Origin: JABDIP01 sp965237625
Lineage (GTDB): Bacteria; Pseudomonadota; Alphaproteobacteria; DSM-16000; Inquilinaceae
Direction: 5' to 3'
DNA: 64,000 nucleotides
Assembly (NCBI GenBank): GCA_965237625.1
Contig: CBDEGD010000044.1
Span: 248,001-312,000 of the forward strand
Shown: piece by piece, positions 25,979 to 35,304 of the stretch
How the letters are laid out: each line of letters begins with the position of its first letter
Numbering within the stretch: position 1 is the stretch's first letter
Program-made: the position numbers and the translations under genes
Notes under the pieces: model-generated
The model's input: the letters and a program-made list of their open reading frames with translations, nothing else
What the model was told of the DNA's origin: nothing
Databases searched by the model: none

Positions 25979-26794
25979 TTACTCGACGGTGATGAAGACG
26001 CGCCGGTTCTGAGCGTTCTGAACACCATCTTCGGTCGGCACCAGCAGATCATTCTGGCCAGCAGCCACCTTGTCGATGGCACCATCCGGCACACCATTCG
26101 CCGCCAGATATTCAGCCACGGCGTCCGCCCGTTCCTTCGACAGGGCGAAATTGTAGTCCGATGGGCCCGACGTATCCGCGTGGCCAGAGACCACGACCTT
26201 GGCGTCCGGGCGTTTGGCAATGTCGCTCAGGATTGCCGACAGCAAAGTGCTCGCGTCGCCGCTCAGACTGGCTTGGTCGAAATCGAAGAAGACGTTGTAA
26301 GGCCCGATGCCGCTGGAGCCGAGCAGGATGCCGTCGACCTCTGACATGGCATTCCCATAGCCGGCCCGACACAGGCCGATGTCGTTCGGTTGGTGGTTCT
26401 CTTCCTGCTCCTGCATCCAGCAATCGAACATGATCTGAGCAGTTGCGACCTCCACCGGAGCCGAGTTGGCCGCACCCTTTCCGAAGGCCGAAAGCAGGCG
26501 CACCCGCGCGGCACCCAACTCGTCCTGGTGTTCAGCGGGAATATCCCGAAAGTCGAAGGTATCCGGCTCCACGGCCGACTCCGACCCCGCAGCAGCGGCC
26601 TTCTCCGCGAAATGTCGGGAGTCGCTCCAATCATACTCGGCCTGCTCACTGGCCGACAAATTCTGATAGCCGGTTCCCAGCGCCTGGTTGAACGCATTGG
26701 ACGACGTCGGAGCCATGTCCGATTCCATCGTGCCGCACGCGGCCAGCAGAGCTGCAGCCGACACCGCAGCCGTCAGACCGTTTATTCTCACCAT
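25979..26794 (-). CDS. OmpA-family lipoprotein (paralogue 1)
   Basis: A 271-residue outer-membrane lipoprotein. Signal with lipobox LLAACG (Cys about 18), a middle domain of unknown type holding MFDCWMQEQEENHQPNDIG (about 130-148), and a C-terminal OmpA domain (about 165-271) with NVFFDFDQASLSGDAST and the peptidoglycan-binding run SGHADTSGPSDYNFALSKER. ATG 26794 follows GGGAGAG on the minus strand. A paralogue at 56919 shares the odd QEENHQP motif. Such proteins tether the outer membrane to peptidoglycan, as Pal does. It is divergent from the kinase/LuxO-like genes. Confidence 0.88.
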   Translation of the reverse strand: MVRINGLTAAVSAAALLAACGTMESDMAPTSSNAFNQALGTGYQNLSASEQAEYDWSDSRHFAEKAAAAGSESAVEPDTFDFRDIPAEHQDELGAARVRLLSAFGKGAANSAPVEVATAQIMFDCWMQEQEENHQPNDIGLCRAGYGNAMSEVDGILLGSSGIGPYNVFFDFDQASLSGDASTLLSAILSDIAKRPDAKVVVSGHADTSGPSDYNFALSKERADAVAEYLAANGVPDGAIDKVAAGQNDLLVPTEDGVQNAQNRRVFITVE

Positions 26795-27265
26795 TTCAAG
26801 CTCTCCCATTTCCTCGTTGTGCCTGCGCCATGATAGCGCTCCTGGTCGTTGTTCATGGGGCAATCTGTGCATCCCGACCTGGCAGTGCGCCCATTCGTCG
26901 CAGACTTACAGTGCTCTCCCCAATTATCTATGCGTCGACCCTGGTCAAACGGTCACCATTGCCTTTGCAGCTTCTTGTTCAACACCGTGTCGAACGCAGC
27001 ATAGCGTCACTCACACCACTTAAGCTAGATTGGATATAGTTTTGCGCCAATTACGATCTTTGGCCGAGAGGTTCGACTACCCGAACGTTCTGCGCCGACC
27101 GGATTCGCGCCGAGTCTGGACCGGTGAGCACTGTAACGGCCGCTTTCGGGACCAGCCTGCCGTGAATCTGCTGGAACTGTCATCTCGCGTGGGCTTAGGG
27201 TTGAATCAGAACAGAGGCTGAAAAGCACCATCGACATCAAGAGATCTTGGCCGACCCGAACGGTA
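26795..27265. other. Non-coding region upstream of the OmpA-like gene and kinase
   Basis: A 471-base divergent region of lower G+C than its surroundings. It should contain the promoter of the OmpA-like gene and perhaps that of the kinase operon. I searched by eye for a sigma-54 promoter (GG-N10-GC with TGGCAC/TTGC) on both strands and found no convincing one. Short frames here lack ribosome sites and family features. Confidence 0.45.
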
Positions 27266-27556
27266 ATGAGACGAGAACTCCAAGATGATTTGGCCTGGCG
27301 GTCAGGTGCGTATCATGACCGGTGCGCCGCCGAGGCGTTTCGCGTCCTCAGGGGCCACTCGGAACAATTGTTGCGGATCGCATATGACCATGCCGACCAC
27401 GCTCCGATGTGGCGGATGAACCGACGAGGCCGGTTCGTCAACAATCTGCCTGATGGAACTCCGGACCAGACCGTTACCCAAATTTCGTTGCACGGCGTTC
27501 AGTTCGGCACCCCCGGGAAACCAGGACAGGTCGACCGAAATCGAGCCGGTCTGTGA
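27266..27556 (+). CDS. Doubtful small protein upstream of the histidine kinase (96 aa)
   Basis: A 96-codon frame that stops 7 bases before the kinase ATG, a spacing typical of an operon. The product (MRRELQDDLAWRSGAYHDRC...) has no known motif, three Trp residues and two Cys. There is no clear ribosome site at the ATG. Third-position G+C is moderate, as is also true of the kinase gene. It may be genuine or a chance frame in the leader, so I give it low confidence. Confidence 0.25.
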   Translation: MRRELQDDLAWRSGAYHDRCAAEAFRVLRGHSEQLLRIAYDHADHAPMWRMNRRGRFVNNLPDGTPDQTVTQISLHGVQFGTPGKPGQVDRNRAGL

Positions 27557-27563
27557 CGAGCTG

Positions 27564-28712
27564 ATGAGCGGACATGAAACCGACCTGACCCTGGCAACGG
27601 CTCGCTGGCTCGTTGACCAGCAATTGTTGGGCATTGTGGTCGTGGATGGCAACGGGATCGTCGTCGATTGCCAGGGCGGCCTTGTCGATTGGGTGGGTAT
27701 TGGACAGCAATCCGCGGACTGCCTGCCATTCCTGAATTGCCATGAAGACGCGTTGGAGCGCGTGGCACAGGGGCAATGTGCGTCGTTGTTTCTTTCCGGA
27801 TTCAGCCATCCCCGAATGCGTCGAGGCATGCAGCGCCTGGTCTCGGTCCAATGTATCCGGAGGGCGGCCGGCGCTCAGGGCCTCACGCTGATATTCCAGG
27901 ACACCACGGCTCTCGGCGTGCCGGATATCAGCGGCGATCAACAACGCAGCGACCTGAAACTGGCGGAGCGCCGCATGGCCCAGGCTCAGGAGAGTGCAAA
28001 CCTGGCGAAGTCTCTGTTCCTCGCCACCGTAAGCCACGAATTGCGCACGCCGTTGAACGTGATCATCGGGAATGCCGAAATTCTCCGAGATTGGGACCCG
28101 GGCAGCTTCTCGGCCGAAGACTTGCACACATTCGCCGAGGATATCCTGGACAATGGAACCTTCCTGCTGGACCACATCAACGATCTTCTGGATCTTGCCA
28201 GAGCGGAGGTCGGCGGAATCGAACTCGAAGAGAACGAGATCGACATAAGAACCGTGGTCGACGGCACCGTTGCGGCGGTCCAGAAGCTTCCACATGCCGG
28301 CACCCTGACGATACAGCACGAACCGGATCGCCGGCTGCCGCAGCTGCTGGGCGACCCCCAGCGCCTGCGGCAAATCGTGCTGAACCTCCTGGTGGATGCC
28401 GTAAGGATTGCCCCAAATGGCGGTTCAATCCTGGTACGTACCTTCGTTGCGGCGGACGACGCCCTGACGGTCGAGATCTCAAATAGCGCCACGGAGAACG
28501 CCCCTGCATCGGCCAGCGACCTGCTACAAACGTCGGGCACGGGGAACATTTCGGCTGATGGTCCCGCTCAATCCGAAAGCGCACTCGGACTGCCGCTTGC
28601 CAAGACGCTGATCGAGCTGCACGGCGGCACGTTGGCGGTGAGTGGCGCACCCGGCGAACCCACAAAGCTGACCCTGCGATTTCCACCCAACCGCACCCAA
28701 GCCTTAGCATGA
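27564..28712 (+). CDS. Histidine kinase with degenerate ATP-binding domain
   Basis: A 382-residue soluble sensor kinase-like protein. N-terminal PAS-like region (about 10-115: LGIVVVDGNGIVVDCQGG), short coiled coil (about 128-150), HisKA with intact H-box FLATVSHELRTPLN (His158), then an HATPase-like domain. In that domain the N-box reads LNLLVDAV with Asp278 where Asn is usual, the DxGxG loop is replaced (EISNSATENAP, about 304-314) and the G2 region is only LGLPLAKTLIE. The ends (LHGGTLAVSG) are normal. It may lack kinase activity. ATG 27564 is chosen; an ATG at 27453 adds 37 atypical residues. A LuxO-like regulator follows after 136 bases. Confidence 0.82.
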   Translation: MSGHETDLTLATARWLVDQQLLGIVVVDGNGIVVDCQGGLVDWVGIGQQSADCLPFLNCHEDALERVAQGQCASLFLSGFSHPRMRRGMQRLVSVQCIRRAAGAQGLTLIFQDTTALGVPDISGDQQRSDLKLAERRMAQAQESANLAKSLFLATVSHELRTPLNVIIGNAEILRDWDPGSFSAEDLHTFAEDILDNGTFLLDHINDLLDLARAEVGGIELEENEIDIRTVVDGTVAAVQKLPHAGTLTIQHEPDRRLPQLLGDPQRLRQIVLNLLVDAVRIAPNGGSILVRTFVAADDALTVEISNSATENAPASASDLLQTSGTGNISADGPAQSESALGLPLAKTLIELHGGTLAVSGAPGEPTKLTLRFPPNRTQALA

Positions 28713-28848
28713 CAGTCAGACCACCATCCGCCGGACGAATATGTTCAGACCGACTATGGACCGCCACGGCCCATTCTCCATGCTCAGGACAGCGCTCGCT
28801 GCCATTCGGCGAACAGCAGGAGGCTCCGGGCCGGGTGGGCGACCCTAG

Positions 28849-30300
28849 ATGAACACCGTGCGAGGAAACACCGTTCTTCTGGTTGAGGACACGCCCTCTC
28901 TTGCCAGAACCTATCGCGGCTTTTTGCGGGACGAACCGTACGAGATCCAGCATGTGGAAACCGGCAGCGACGCGCTGGCCGCATTGGACGACTACACGCC
29001 GCAGGTGGTGCTACTTGACTTGAAGCTGCCCGACCGCGACGGGCTGGAGATCCTCCAGGAGATTTCGCATCGGCGATTGCCATGCGCGGTGATCGTGGTG
29101 ACCGCCCATGGCTCGCTGGATACGGCGGTCCAAGCCATGCGCGCCGGCGCCAGCGACTTCCTGGTCAAGCCGTTCAACCGGGAACGGTTGAAGGTGACCC
29201 TGCGCAACGTTCTTGAGCGCAGCGAATTGGTTCAGGTGGTCAAGGCCTACCAGGATTCGATCGACCGTCATTCCTATGAAGGATTTATCGGCTCCAGCCT
29301 CGAAATGCAGGCCATCTACCGCATGGTCGAGAGCGCAGCCGCCAGTGGCGCCACGGTTTTCATTTCCGGCGAGAGCGGCACCGGCAAGGAAGTCTGCGCC
29401 CAGGCGATCCATCGGGCCAGCCCGCGCCGGGACCGGCCATTCATCGCCATCAACTGCGCCGCGATCCCGAAGGACTTGATGGAAAGCGAGGTCTTCGGCC
29501 ATGTGAAGGGCGCCTTCACCGGGGCCGTCAGCGACCGGCCTGGCGCCGCAAGCCTTGCCAATGGCGGCACTCTGTTCCTCGACGAGATCTGCGAAATGGA
29601 TCCGTTGCTACAGGGCAAGCTGCTGCGCTTCGTACAGACCGGGTCCTTCACGCCGGTCGGCGGCAGTCGCGTGGAGTCCGTCGATGCGCGGTTCATCTGC
29701 GCTACCAATCGCGATCCGCTGCAGGAGGTTCGCGACGGCCGGTTCCGGGAGGATTTGTACTACCGGCTGCATGTCATCCCGATCTCGCTGCCGCCTTTGC
29801 GGGATCGCGGCGGCGACTGCCTGGAGATCGGGCGCAGTCTGCTGGCCGACTATGCCGAGCAGGAGAGCAAGAAATTCAATCGGCTGGCGCCTGAAACCGA
29901 GGCGATTATCGCGGCCTATGAATGGCCTGGGAACGTCCGGCAACTGCAGAACGTTTTGCGGAACATCGTTGTGCTGAACGATGGTGAGGAAGTAACCCCC
30001 GAGATGCTGCCGCAGACCGTGACGGCGCCGGCCAGACGCCCGGCCGTTGCGGCGGCCCCGGTCGGTCTGTCCGACATTTCCAGACAGTCGCCATACCAAC
30101 CGGAAGAAGTGACGGACATGGCGCGGCTGGCAGAGTTGATCCGGCCGCTGGCCGATATCGAATGGGGAGCGATCGAGAACGCTGTCGCCCTATGTGGCGG
30201 CGATGTTCGCAAAGCGGCGGTCTTTCTGGGCATCGGACCGGCCACGATCTATCGCAAACGCAGTCTGCGGCGTGAAGGCGAGAACCAGAACACCGAGTAG
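28849..30300 (+). CDS. Sigma-54-dependent response regulator, LuxO-like (paralogue 2)
   Basis: A 483-residue activator. The receiver (about 7-125) has VEDTPSLA and phospho-acceptor Asp57 in VVLLDLKLPDRDG. The linker YEGFIGSSLEMQAIYRMVES resembles LuxO of vibrios. The AAA+ domain has GESGTGKEVCAQAIHRASPR, GAFTGA and GGTLFLDEICEMDP. The Fis-type helix-turn-helix ends the protein (CGGDVRKAAVFLGIGPATIY). LuxO controls quorum-sensing small RNAs through sigma-54 in Vibrio; such a role here is not shown, since no luxU, luxI or Qrr RNA was seen. Its partner is probably the kinase at 27564. Confidence 0.92.
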   Translation: MNTVRGNTVLLVEDTPSLARTYRGFLRDEPYEIQHVETGSDALAALDDYTPQVVLLDLKLPDRDGLEILQEISHRRLPCAVIVVTAHGSLDTAVQAMRAGASDFLVKPFNRERLKVTLRNVLERSELVQVVKAYQDSIDRHSYEGFIGSSLEMQAIYRMVESAAASGATVFISGESGTGKEVCAQAIHRASPRRDRPFIAINCAAIPKDLMESEVFGHVKGAFTGAVSDRPGAASLANGGTLFLDEICEMDPLLQGKLLRFVQTGSFTPVGGSRVESVDARFICATNRDPLQEVRDGRFREDLYYRLHVIPISLPPLRDRGGDCLEIGRSLLADYAEQESKKFNRLAPETEAIIAAYEWPGNVRQLQNVLRNIVVLNDGEEVTPEMLPQTVTAPARRPAVAAAPVGLSDISRQSPYQPEEVTDMARLAELIRPLADIEWGAIENAVALCGGDVRKAAVFLGIGPATIYRKRSLRREGENQNTE

Positions 30301-30402
30301 CGGCTTTGTCGTTCACGGTGTCGCGAACAGGCTTTATTCGGCAAGCGGACGAACAACCTCCATCTCTGAGTTCGACGAGACCGCGATGAGGATCGACTTG
30401 CC

Positions 30403-31242
30403 ATGCGCCGACGCCAAATCCTGACACTGGCGACCACCATTCCGCTTGTCGGCCTGAGTGCGCGGGCCGCAGCGGCGCCGGCGGCGGTTCTTTGGCAATA
30501 TTGGTCGGTGCACGACCCGCGGTCATCAAAGTCCGTCGACCATACCCGTTGGCGGCGGTTCCTGTCCCGCTACGTCATGCCCTCTCGCGATGGGATCAAC
30601 CGTGTGGCCTATGGCACCGTAAGGACCAATGACCGCGCGATGCTGAGGACCTATCTGGCGGACATGGCGATGGTTCAGGCGACTGGATTATCCCGTGACG
30701 AGCAGTTCTCCTATTGGGTCAATCTGTACAATGCGATGACCCTGGACGTGGTTCTGGATCACTATCCGGTCGACAGCATTCGAAACATCGACATTTCGCC
30801 GGGTTTCTTCGCCGACGGGCCATGGGGCAGGGCGTTGCTCGACGTCGAGGGCATGCCGGTCAGCCTGGATGATATCGAGCACCGTATCCTCAGACCGATT
30901 TGGCGCGACCCTCGCATCCACTACGCGGTGAACTGCGCCGCCTTGGGCTGCCCGAATCTGTCGCCGATCGCCTACAGCCCCACGACCAGCGAGCAATTGC
31001 TGGCCGAGGGTGCATCGGCCTTCGTCAATCATGACCGGGGCTGCAGGATCGAGAACGGGCAGTTGAGGGTCTCCAGCATCTATCGGTGGTTTGAAGAGGA
31101 TTTCGGCGGCGACGATGCCGGGGTGATCGACCATCTGAAGGAGCATGCCAAGGGTGGGCGGGCCGCGATGCTGGCATCGAAAACCAAGATCGCCGGCCAT
31201 GCCTATGATTGGCAGCTCAACGATAAAGCCAGGACGAATTAG
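30403..31242 (+). CDS. DUF547 domain-containing exported protein
   Basis: A 279-residue protein with a twin-arginine-like N-terminus (MRRRQILTLATTIPLVGLSA, cleavage probably after ARAAA). The DUF547 domain covers about 60-230: FSYWVNLYNAMTLDVVLDHY (about 102-121), GMPVSLDDIEHRILRPIWRD, IHYAVNCAALGCPNLSPIAY with paired Cys, and SSIYRWFEEDFGGDD. The Cys-His arrangement recalls transglutaminase-like hydrolases, but no function is established for DUF547. It follows the LuxO-like gene on the same strand after 102 bases and precedes a MOSC protein. Confidence 0.87.
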   Translation: MRRRQILTLATTIPLVGLSARAAAAPAAVLWQYWSVHDPRSSKSVDHTRWRRFLSRYVMPSRDGINRVAYGTVRTNDRAMLRTYLADMAMVQATGLSRDEQFSYWVNLYNAMTLDVVLDHYPVDSIRNIDISPGFFADGPWGRALLDVEGMPVSLDDIEHRILRPIWRDPRIHYAVNCAALGCPNLSPIAYSPTTSEQLLAEGASAFVNHDRGCRIENGQLRVSSIYRWFEEDFGGDDAGVIDHLKEHAKGGRAAMLASKTKIAGHAYDWQLNDKARTN

Positions 31243-31349
31243 CGTGATGGACGCCGGTGACTACGGCGACCGGCTGAAGCGACCGTGCTGGCGATGCCGC
31301 CCTCCCCATGATTGACAATGGCGCAATGCCGCCCGCATAACCGCAGGCG

Positions 31350-32108
31350 ATGGCCATTCACCTGGAAAGACTGTGCCGCTATCCCGTAAAGGGGCTGAGC
31401 GTTGAGGATTTGGCGTCCGTCGCACTGGCGACCGATCAAGGGGTGCCGGATGATCGCCGTTTTGCCCTGGCCCATGGCGCGGACCGCTATGAGCGCGGAC
31501 GGTCGGGCTGGCAATCGAAGCGGCATTTCCTGAATTTGATGCGCAATGAGCGGCTGGCAACGCTTGAGACGGCCTATGAGTCGGCCAGCGGGATCCTGAC
31601 GATCCGCCGCAACGGAAAGCAAGTCGCGCGCGGCAACATCACCCAGCAGATCGGCCGCGACCTGATCGACCAGTTCTTCGCCGCCTATATGCGGGACGAG
31701 TCGATCCGGTCACCGCGGCTGGTGGAATCCGAAGGGGTGATGTTCTCCGACAAGGAAGAGAAGTATCTATCGATCATCAATCTCAACAGCGTGCGCGATA
31801 TCGAGAGGGTGACGCGCAAGCCGGTTGACCCCATCCGGTTTCGCGGCAACCTGATGATCGACGGCGCCAGGCCCTGGCAGGAGTTCGACTGGATCGGCCG
31901 TGATGTCACGGTCGGAGAGGCGAAACTGACCGTGGTCGAAGCGATTGGGCGATGCGCGGCCACCAATGTCGACCCATCGACGGGCATCCGCGACCTGAAC
32001 GTCCCCAAATCATTGATGTCCGGCTTCGGCCACAGCAATTGCGGCGTCTATGCGCGGGTGGTTTCCGCCGGGACGATCGCGCCTGGGGACACGATCACCA
32101 TTCCCTAA
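31350..32108 (+). CDS. MOSC domain-containing protein
   Basis: A 252-residue protein with an N-terminal MOSC beta-barrel (about 1-110: LERLCRYPVKGLSVEDLASV, VPDDRRFALAHG) and a C-terminal MOSC domain (about 120-250: ISIINLNSVRDIERV, RFRGNLMIDGARPWQEFDWI, RCAATNVDPSTG with Cys, GHSNCGVYARVVSAG). MOSC proteins carry sulfur or molybdenum cofactor, as in YcbX and mARC, and often reduce N-hydroxylated compounds. Moco synthesis genes lie at the left end of the window. The substrate is unknown. Confidence 0.9.
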   Translation: MAIHLERLCRYPVKGLSVEDLASVALATDQGVPDDRRFALAHGADRYERGRSGWQSKRHFLNLMRNERLATLETAYESASGILTIRRNGKQVARGNITQQIGRDLIDQFFAAYMRDESIRSPRLVESEGVMFSDKEEKYLSIINLNSVRDIERVTRKPVDPIRFRGNLMIDGARPWQEFDWIGRDVTVGEAKLTVVEAIGRCAATNVDPSTGIRDLNVPKSLMSGFGHSNCGVYARVVSAGTIAPGDTITIP

Positions 32109-32178
32109 AGCAAGATCGGCCCGGATTTCATCAATCCGAGCCGACCGTCTTGTTCCATTTGAAGACGCTGGAAGCCGA

Positions 32179-32976
32179 TCAATCGCCGTCCGTGTTGGCC
32201 TCAGGCACTGCGGGCGCCGCATCCTTTGCGGCAGTCTTGCGGGGGCGGCCGGGTCCGCGCCGACGGGGCTTGGGTGCCGGGGCGTCCTCTTCAACAGCAT
32301 CCGATTCTGCCGCCGCTGCGGCGCCTTTACCGTTACGGGCCGGCCGCGCCTCGGCGGGCTCTGGCTCGACCACCGGCGGCACGCCGGCAACTTCGATCAC
32401 CGCCTCGCCATTGGTCAGATCCAATTGGGTATCCCGCACATCGTCTTGGCGCGGATCCTCACCGAATTCCATTTGCGGCTGTTCGCCCGACGGTCGGGCA
32501 TTGCCCACGGCGTTGCCCGGCTGGATATCCCGGTCGCGCTGCCGAACATTTTCACGATGACCATTTTCACGATGGCCGGCTTCACGGTTGCCCCCCTCGC
32601 GACTGCCGTCACCGCGATTGCCGCTATCGCGCTGGCCGTCCTCGGACTGAGCGGAATTCCTCTGGCCATCCTCCCGCTGGCGATTGCCCGCTTCGGATTG
32701 CTGCTGAGCCTGCGTGTGCGCCTCATTGATGGACGCGATGATGCGGTGATAATGCTCGGCGTGCTGAAAATAGCTTTCCGCCATCACCCGGTCGCCGCTG
32801 GTCGTGGCGTCGCGGGCAAGCGCCAGGTATTTCTCGTTCACCTGGACCGCGGTGCCCCGGATGCGTACATCCGGGCCATTGCTGTCGAATGTCTGGTTTC
32901 GATTTGGAAGGTTGCCGCGGCGTCCGCTGTTGTTGCCCCTACCGCGCACACGCCTGTTGCTAGGTCCTTGTCTCAT
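32179..32976 (-). CDS. DUF4167 domain-containing protein with AT-hook tail
   Basis: A 265-residue, mostly disordered basic protein found in alphaproteobacteria. The DUF4167 core is at about 15-80 (NQTFDSNGPDVRIRGTAVQV, ALARDATTSGDRVMAESYFQ, HAEHYHRII). A middle region of Asn/Gly/Arg/Glu repeats follows (about 95-150, for example GNREAGHRENGHREN). The C-terminus holds RRRGPGRPRKTAAK, an AT-hook-like DNA-binding motif. Nucleic-acid or ribosome association is likely but unproven. It lies downstream of prmC and prfA on the same strand, so a translation link is suggested by context. Confidence 0.85.
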   Translation of the reverse strand: MRQGPSNRRVRGRGNNSGRRGNLPNRNQTFDSNGPDVRIRGTAVQVNEKYLALARDATTSGDRVMAESYFQHAEHYHRIIASINEAHTQAQQQSEAGNRQREDGQRNSAQSEDGQRDSGNRGDGSREGGNREAGHRENGHRENVRQRDRDIQPGNAVGNARPSGEQPQMEFGEDPRQDDVRDTQLDLTNGEAVIEVAGVPPVVEPEPAEARPARNGKGAAAAAESDAVEEDAPAPKPRRRGPGRPRKTAAKDAAPAVPEANTDGD

Positions 32977-33151
32977 CTAAGCCTTGCTTTTCATCATGAT
33001 GACGTGCCGACCCTCCGCTGGTCGGGCTTTGGCGAAATCCACCGGCCGTCGTTCGGTGGCTGGGTGATCACATGGTCACAGCAATGTCGGGAAGCTGGAC
33101 GGCGATCCGGAAGCGTAATTTCCAGTCCTTCGCTGCATCGAATGTACCGTC

Positions 33152-34039
33152 TTATCGGCAGAAATCCAACCATTTTCTGCCGAGGACGCAGCGTTTCACG
33201 CCGGCCAGATCATCCGCCGTGCCCAGCGAGACGAGGCCGGCATCGGCAAGACAGGACACAATGGCGGCCGCCTGACCGTCTCCAACCTCCAGCACGGCCC
33301 AACCGCCTGGGTTCAACAGGCCAGGAAGAGTGGGCGCGAGAACCCGATAGGCATCCAGCCCATCGGCCCCGCCGGACAATGCCGACCGCGGGTCGAATCG
33401 GGCCACATCCGGGGCCAGTGTGTCTATTTCCGTCTCGGCGATATAGGGCGGATTGCTCACCACAAGATCGAACCCGCCATTGAGAGCCCGGCCCCAATCG
33501 CCGGCCAGGAAGGACGACCGGTCACCGACACCGAGCCTGTCGGCGTTGCCACTGGCGATCGCCGCCGCATCGGGGCTGGCATCGATGCCGACGCCCCAGG
33601 CACGCGGCAATTCGGTCAGCAGGGCAACCAGGAGACAGCCGCTACCGGTTCCCAGGTCGAGAACGGACAACGGCCGATCGCGGTCGGGGATCCGCTCCAA
33701 CGCCGCCTCAACGACGGTTTCGCTATCTGGGCGCGGATCCAATGTGGCCGGCGACAGGGCGAAGGGAAGGCTCCAGAATTCCCGCTGTCCGACAATCCGC
33801 GACACCGGCTCGCCGGTCGCCCGCCGGCTGCCCAGCCGCTCCAGCGCCTCAAGCTCGGCCATCGACAACCGGCGATCCCGGTCAGTGTGGAGGCCCGTCC
33901 GATCGATCGCCAATGCGTGGACGGCCAGCAATCGCGCGTCACCCAGAGGCCCCTCGATGCCAGCGGCGTCGAGGTCTCGCGCCAGCCGGATCACGGCCTC
34001 AGCGAGCGTCGGGGCGGTCAGGTCGGCCTGGACGGTCAT
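33152..34039 (-). CDS. prmC: Release factor glutamine methyltransferase
   Basis: A 295-residue SAM-dependent methyltransferase that methylates the glutamine of the GGQ motif in RF1 and RF2. It has GEPVSRIVGQREFWSLPFAL (about 76-95), SAM-binding VLDLGTGSGCLLVALL (about 126-141), and catalytic NPPYIAETEID (about 194-204). It follows prfA after 11 bases, the usual operon order. Length and motifs are normal. Confidence 0.94.
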   Translation of the reverse strand: MTVQADLTAPTLAEAVIRLARDLDAAGIEGPLGDARLLAVHALAIDRTGLHTDRDRRLSMAELEALERLGSRRATGEPVSRIVGQREFWSLPFALSPATLDPRPDSETVVEAALERIPDRDRPLSVLDLGTGSGCLLVALLTELPRAWGVGIDASPDAAAIASGNADRLGVGDRSSFLAGDWGRALNGGFDLVVSNPPYIAETEIDTLAPDVARFDPRSALSGGADGLDAYRVLAPTLPGLLNPGGWAVLEVGDGQAAAIVSCLADAGLVSLGTADDLAGVKRCVLGRKWLDFCR

Positions 34040-34050
34040 AGCTCAGCCGG

Positions 34051-35151
34051 TCATTGCCCATCTGTATGGTCACCCTGATCGGCGAGGGTCGCGAGGCGGG
34101 CAGCCTCGTCCTCGGTGGTCAGCGCATCGACCAACTCGTCCAACGCCTCGCCGGAGAGAACCTTATCGAGCTTGTAGAGGGTCAGGTTGATGCGGTGATC
34201 GGTGATCCGGCCTTGCGGGAAGTTGTAGGTGCGGATGCGTTCGGACCGGTCGCCGGAACCGATCTGGCTGCGCCTGGCCTCCGCCCGCTCCGCATCGACG
34301 ACGGCGCGTTCCTGTTCGTAGATCCGGGCGCGGAGGATCTTCATCCCCTTGGCGCGGTTCTTATGCTGCGACTTCTCATCCTGCTGCGCCACCACGATAC
34401 CGGTGGGCAGATGGGTGATGCGCACCGCGCTGTCTGTCTTGTTGACCGACTGGCCGCCGGGACCCGATGCCCGGTAGGTGTCGATCCTGAGGTCCTTGTC
34501 GTCGATCTGCACATCCACCTCCTCGGCCTCCGGCAGCACCGCGACCGTGGCGGCGGAGGTGTGGATCCGCCCCTGGGTCTCGGTCGCCGGCACGCGCTGG
34601 ACCCGATGGACGCCGCTTTCGTATTTCAGCCGGGCGAACACGCCGGCCCCCATGATGTTGGCCGTGGCCTCCTTGAAACCGCCGATCCCGGTTTCATGCA
34701 GATCCATGATCTCGAACCGCCAGCCTTTGATGCCGGCATAGCGCTGATACATGGTGAACAGATCGGCGGCGAACAGGGCGGCCTCATCGCCGCCGGTGCC
34801 GGCCCGGACCTCGAGGATCGCATTGCGCTGATCGGCCTCGTCCTTGGGCAGGAGCATCATCTGGAGGGCGCGTTCCAGCTCGGGAATGCGCTCCTTCAGC
34901 GCGCGGAACTCCTCCTCGGCCATCGCCTTCATCTCGGCGTCGGCATCCGGGTCGGTCATCAATTCCGCCAGATCGCCCATTTCAGACCGCCGCTCCTGCA
35001 GCTCCTGGATCCGTTCGGCGATCGGCTCCAGCTCCGCATATTCCTTGGAATAGACGGTGAATTCGTCTGGCGACAGGGTGCCTTGTCCCATAGTTTCGGC
35101 AAGCTCGCCGAACCGGGCCAACACCTTGTTGAAGCTCTCTTCCAGGCTCAC
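34051..35151 (-). CDS. prfA: Peptide chain release factor 1
   Basis: A 366-residue RF1, which ends translation at UAA and UAG. GTGGDEAALFAADLFTMYQR (about 116-135) is typical, and the peptidyl-hydrolysis motif is seen in RASGPGGQSVNKTDSAVRIT (GGQ about residue 236). The anticodon-like PxT-type recognition loop lies in ETQGRIHTSAATV (about 191-203). It is upstream of prmC, which modifies its GGQ glutamine. No frameshift signal is expected or seen (that belongs to RF2). Confidence 0.96.
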   Translation of the reverse strand: MSLEESFNKVLARFGELAETMGQGTLSPDEFTVYSKEYAELEPIAERIQELQERRSEMGDLAELMTDPDADAEMKAMAEEEFRALKERIPELERALQMMLLPKDEADQRNAILEVRAGTGGDEAALFAADLFTMYQRYAGIKGWRFEIMDLHETGIGGFKEATANIMGAGVFARLKYESGVHRVQRVPATETQGRIHTSAATVAVLPEAEEVDVQIDDKDLRIDTYRASGPGGQSVNKTDSAVRITHLPTGIVVAQQDEKSQHKNRAKGMKILRARIYEQERAVVDAERAEARRSQIGSGDRSERIRTYNFPQGRITDHRINLTLYKLDKVLSGEALDELVDALTTEDEAARLATLADQGDHTDGQ

Positions 35152-35304
35152 GGTCTACGATCCCATCCCGGGGCCCATGCTCGGGCCCAAACACCGGCCG
35201 ATCCGCCGGCCCACAAAGCCATATTTACAATACCCGGACCGCGGCGGGACCAGGATTGCCAATCAGGGGTGGTCGCCGGACGGTCAGGAGTCAGAAAAAG
35301 GACG

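Noticed and set aside
26941..26975. Possible sigma-54 promoter near GGTCACCATTGCC
   Set aside because: The GG to GC distance is 8 bases, not the required 10.
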